The notes under the pieces were generated by a model. The model was not told the origin of the DNA, did not search any database, and saw nothing but the letters and a program-made list of their open reading frames with translations. Shown here piece by piece: positions 5,059 to 6,996 of a stretch of DNA of 6,996 nt. The position numbers and the translations under genes were made by a program. Positions within the stretch are counted from its first letter, which is position 1, and every line of letters starts with the position of its first letter. Origin of the DNA: Syntrophomonas sp. UBA4807 (GTDB lineage Bacteria; Bacillota; Syntrophomonadia; Syntrophomonadales; Syntrophomonadaceae); contig DHGD01000114.1 in NCBI GenBank assembly GCA_002402575.1, positions 1-6,996 on the forward strand, written 5' to 3'.

Positions 5059-6723
5059 GTGTCAGACTTTGATTCCCGCTTGCAGATAATTCCCCTGGGC
5101 GGTTTGGGGGAAATAGGGAAAAACATCGCGGCAATCAGATACGGTGACACCATTCTGGTAATTGACTCAGGGCTGATGTTCCCCGAGGACGAGCTCTTGG
5201 GTATTGATATAGTATTGCCGGATATCACTTATTTGATCGAGAACAAGGAAAAAGTCAAGGCGGTTCTCTTGACCCATGGGCACGAAGATCATGTGGGCGG
5301 ACTGCCCTACATGCTCAAAGAGTTAAACGTACCGGTTTACGGGAGCCGGTTGACGGTTGGCATCGCCGCCAACAAACTGCGCGAACACGATATCGATTAT
5401 GCCACCCTGCATGTGGTCAAACCTCGTGACTGCATCGATTTCGGCAATATGCAGGTGGAGTTCATACGAGTATGCCACAGCATCCCCGATTGTATGGGTA
5501 TTGCCATCCATACCCCGCTGGGGATAATCTTACACACTGGAGATTTTAAACTGGATCAGACCCCGATAGATGGACAGACGGTGGACTTCCGCAAACTGGC
5601 GGAGATCGCGGAAGAGGGCGTCCTGGTTATGCTATCAGACAGCACCAACGCCGAACGTCCTGGGTTTACCATGTCGGAAAAAGTGGTGGGCAACACCTTT
5701 GACAGCCTGTTTGGCAAATGCGGCGGCCGCATCATAGTGACCACCTTCGCATCCAATGTGCATCGCATCCAACAGGTCATCCATACTGCCGAGAAATTCA
5801 ATCGTAAAGTGGCGGTGTCGGGGCGCAGCATGGTCAATAATGTGCAAGTTTCCAGTGAACTGGGCTATATAGAAATTCCCCCCGGTATGCTGGTGGATAT
5901 TGAAGATATCAATCAGTACCCGCCTGAGCAAATGGTCATCGTGACTACCGGTTCGCAGGGTGAGCCCATGTCCGCCTTGACCCGGATGGCTACCGCCGAT
6001 CACCGCTGGGTGGTAATCGAGCCCGGCGATACGGTGATCATTTCCGCTACTCCCATCCCCGGCAATGAAAAACTGGTGGCTCGTACCGTAGACCTGCTCT
6101 ATCGTCAGGGTGCGGAGGTCATATACGAGAAAAGTATGGGGGTGCACGTTTCCGGCCATGCCTCACAGGAAGAATTGAAAATGCTGTTGAATCTGATCAA
6201 ACCGCGCTATTTCATGCCGGTACACGGGGAGTACCGCCACCTCATGACCCATGCCAAACTGGCGGAAAGCCTGGGCATGACCCGCTCTGCTATTTTTGTG
6301 ATGGAAAATGGCCAGATCCTCGAGGTCGATAAGGAAAAAGCCGCCGTGGTCGGCAAGGTGACTTCCGGCAAGATATTGGTTGACGGCCTGGGGGTCGGGG
6401 ATGTGGGCAATATAGTGTTGCGCGACCGCAGACAACTGGCCCAGGACGGCATCATTATCGTGGTGGTGACTATTGACAAAGAAGTATTGGAGATAGTAGC
6501 CGGACCTGATCTGGTCAGCCGCGGTTTCGTTTATGTGCGCGAATCCGAACAGTTAATGGAAGACGCCCGCGAAAAGGTGAAGGAAGCCCTGGACATATGC
6601 ATGAAAAAAGGGCTGACAGAGTGGTCCATGATCAAGGCTCAGGTAAGGGAAAAACTGAGCCGCCATTTATATGAAAAAACCGGTCGCAGGCCGATGATCC
6701 TCCCCATTATAATGGAAATTTAG
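5059..6723 (+). CDS. rnj: Ribonuclease J (metallo-beta-lactamase/beta-CASP family)
   Basis: RNase J is a cytoplasmic endonuclease and 5'-to-3' exonuclease central to mRNA decay and rRNA maturation in Firmicutes. The 554 residues match the usual length of about 555. The metallo-beta-lactamase zinc ligands are present: His73, His75, Asp77 and His78 (HGHEDH), His140, and Asp162 (HTGDFK). SDSTNAERPGF (193-203) leads into the beta-CASP domain, with TTFASNVHRIQQ (228-239) and SGRSM (254-258). GVHVSGHAS (361-369) and MPVHGEYRH (386-394) carry the late His motifs; a C-terminal domain follows. In B. subtilis the RNase J gene next to dapA is rnjB, but sequence alone does not show whether this is RnjA- or RnjB-like, or the only copy. 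GTG 5059 is set by a perfect ribosome-binding site. It has its own promoter and is not part of the dap transcript unless termination is leaky. Confidence 0.96.
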   Translation: MSDFDSRLQIIPLGGLGEIGKNIAAIRYGDTILVIDSGLMFPEDELLGIDIVLPDITYLIENKEKVKAVLLTHGHEDHVGGLPYMLKELNVPVYGSRLTVGIAANKLREHDIDYATLHVVKPRDCIDFGNMQVEFIRVCHSIPDCMGIAIHTPLGIILHTGDFKLDQTPIDGQTVDFRKLAEIAEEGVLVMLSDSTNAERPGFTMSEKVVGNTFDSLFGKCGGRIIVTTFASNVHRIQQVIHTAEKFNRKVAVSGRSMVNNVQVSSELGYIEIPPGMLVDIEDINQYPPEQMVIVTTGSQGEPMSALTRMATADHRWVVIEPGDTVIISATPIPGNEKLVARTVDLLYRQGAEVIYEKSMGVHVSGHASQEELKMLLNLIKPRYFMPVHGEYRHLMTHAKLAESLGMTRSAIFVMENGQILEVDKEKAAVVGKVTSGKILVDGLGVGDVGNIVLRDRRQLAQDGIIIVVVTIDKEVLEIVAGPDLVSRGFVYVRESEQLMEDAREKVKEALDICMKKGLTEWSMIKAQVREKLSRHLYEKTGRRPMILPIIMEI

Positions 6724-6795
6724 CCAGTAAAATGAAAAAAAGAGGAGAGGCCAGGCACGTTTCTAGGCCTGCTACTGAGGTGTTTGCGGATTTAA

Positions 6796-6846
6796 GACGG
6801 GGATTGTAATTTAGGCGGATAAAACGTACATCGTAAAATCACCGTC
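6796..6846 (+). other. Imperfect hairpin in the rnj 3' region
   Basis: Positions 6796-6808 (starting GACGG) pair with 6834-6846 (ending CCGTC) over 13 positions with two mismatches, leaving a 25-base loop. It lies 72 bases past the rnj stop and just before a probable terminator, so it would form in the rnj mRNA 3' end or in a small RNA. There is no T run after it, so it is not itself a terminator. I recognise no known RNA family in it. Confidence 0.4.
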
Positions 6847-6859
6847 CAAGCAGAGGAAC

Positions 6860-6884
6860 AGTCGGTTTGCCGGCTCTTATTTTT
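6860..6884 (+). terminator. Probable intrinsic terminator downstream of rnj
   Basis: AGTCGG (6860-6865) pairs with CCGGCT (6870-6875) around a TTTG loop, with one G-T pair. The stem is followed by CTTATTTTT (6876-6884). The stem is short (6 bp), but the compact GC-rich hairpin and T-rich tail are typical. It lies 136 bases after the rnj stop, giving that transcript a fairly long structured 3' end. After it, 6885-6996 shows no gene or clear promoter; a purine-rich AAAGGGAG at 6986-6993 may be the ribosome-binding site of a gene starting beyond the window. Confidence 0.6.
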
Positions 6885-6996
6885 AAGGACGTATGGCTCC
6901 CACTGTCCGGACTGATGGTTTAATCTGATCCGGAATATTCTGAAATTACCTATGGTTCAAATTGTATATAAAAAGAAAGCCGCCTAAAGGGAGTTG

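Noticed and set aside
5635..6159. 174-codon open frame on the minus strand inside rnj
   Set aside because: It is antisense to the conserved beta-CASP region. The His- and Gly-rich composition is what the complementary strand of this coding sequence would give.
6732..6809. 25-codon open frame beginning MKKRGEARH after rnj
   Set aside because: No ribosome-binding site precedes the ATG, it starts nine bases after the rnj stop, and the peptide resembles no known family. Peptide evidence or conservation would be needed.
6905..6912. 8-bp palindrome GTCCGGAC after the rnj terminator
   Set aside because: It is short, with arms that do not extend, and no function can be attached; likely chance.
6893..6928. 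11-codon frame from ATG 6893 with AAGGA just upstream
   Set aside because: It is too short, the spacing is only three bases, and it follows directly after a terminator without a promoter.
6963..6972. TATATAAA-like -10 near the right end
   Set aside because: No matching -35 at 16-18 bases; the region is simply AT-rich.

Overview
The window carries the dipicolinate/diaminopimelate operon of an endospore-forming Firmicute, followed by a ribonuclease J gene. All six genes are on the + strand. The evidence for the lineage is the pair of dipicolinate synthase genes (found in endospore formers), strong Shine-Dalgarno sequences close to AAGGAGGTGAT, frequent GTG starts, and a gene order (dpaA-dpaB-asd-dapG-dapA-rnj) matching what is known from Bacillus subtilis. 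The mixed base composition and the protein sequences suggest a member of the Clostridia, but I cannot fix the genus.

Layout. Positions 1-87 hold the leader of dpaA, with a sigma-K-like promoter candidate. dpaA (88-1002) and dpaB (start re-called to 1022, ends 1627) encode the two subunits of dipicolinate synthase. The 70-bp gap that follows holds a good sigma-A promoter with an extended -10, so asd and the genes after it can be expressed outside sporulation. A perfect 10-bp inverted repeat lies across the same dpaB/asd junction. asd (1698-2714), dapG (about 2720-3958) and dapA (3976-4854) are closely spaced and encode the first steps of the DAP/lysine branch. A strong intrinsic terminator (4875-4933) ends the operon. 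A separate sigma-A promoter (4969-4997) and a near-perfect Shine-Dalgarno then drive rnj (5059-6723). The last 273 bases have no convincing gene. They contain an imperfect hairpin, a probable terminator and some short repeats.

How the genes work together. DapG phosphorylates aspartate, Asd reduces aspartyl phosphate to the semialdehyde, and DapA condenses this with pyruvate. The product feeds meso-DAP and lysine synthesis in growing cells. In the sporulating mother cell, DpaA/DpaB oxidise it to dipicolinic acid for the spore core. The layout therefore fits a sporulation promoter that reads all five genes and an internal housekeeping promoter that reads only the three shared ones.

I found no undescribed biological system here: gene content and order are conserved and known. 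The points worth a second look are the probable CTG start of dapG, the promoter and inverted repeat at the dpaB/asd junction, and the structured non-coding tail after rnj.
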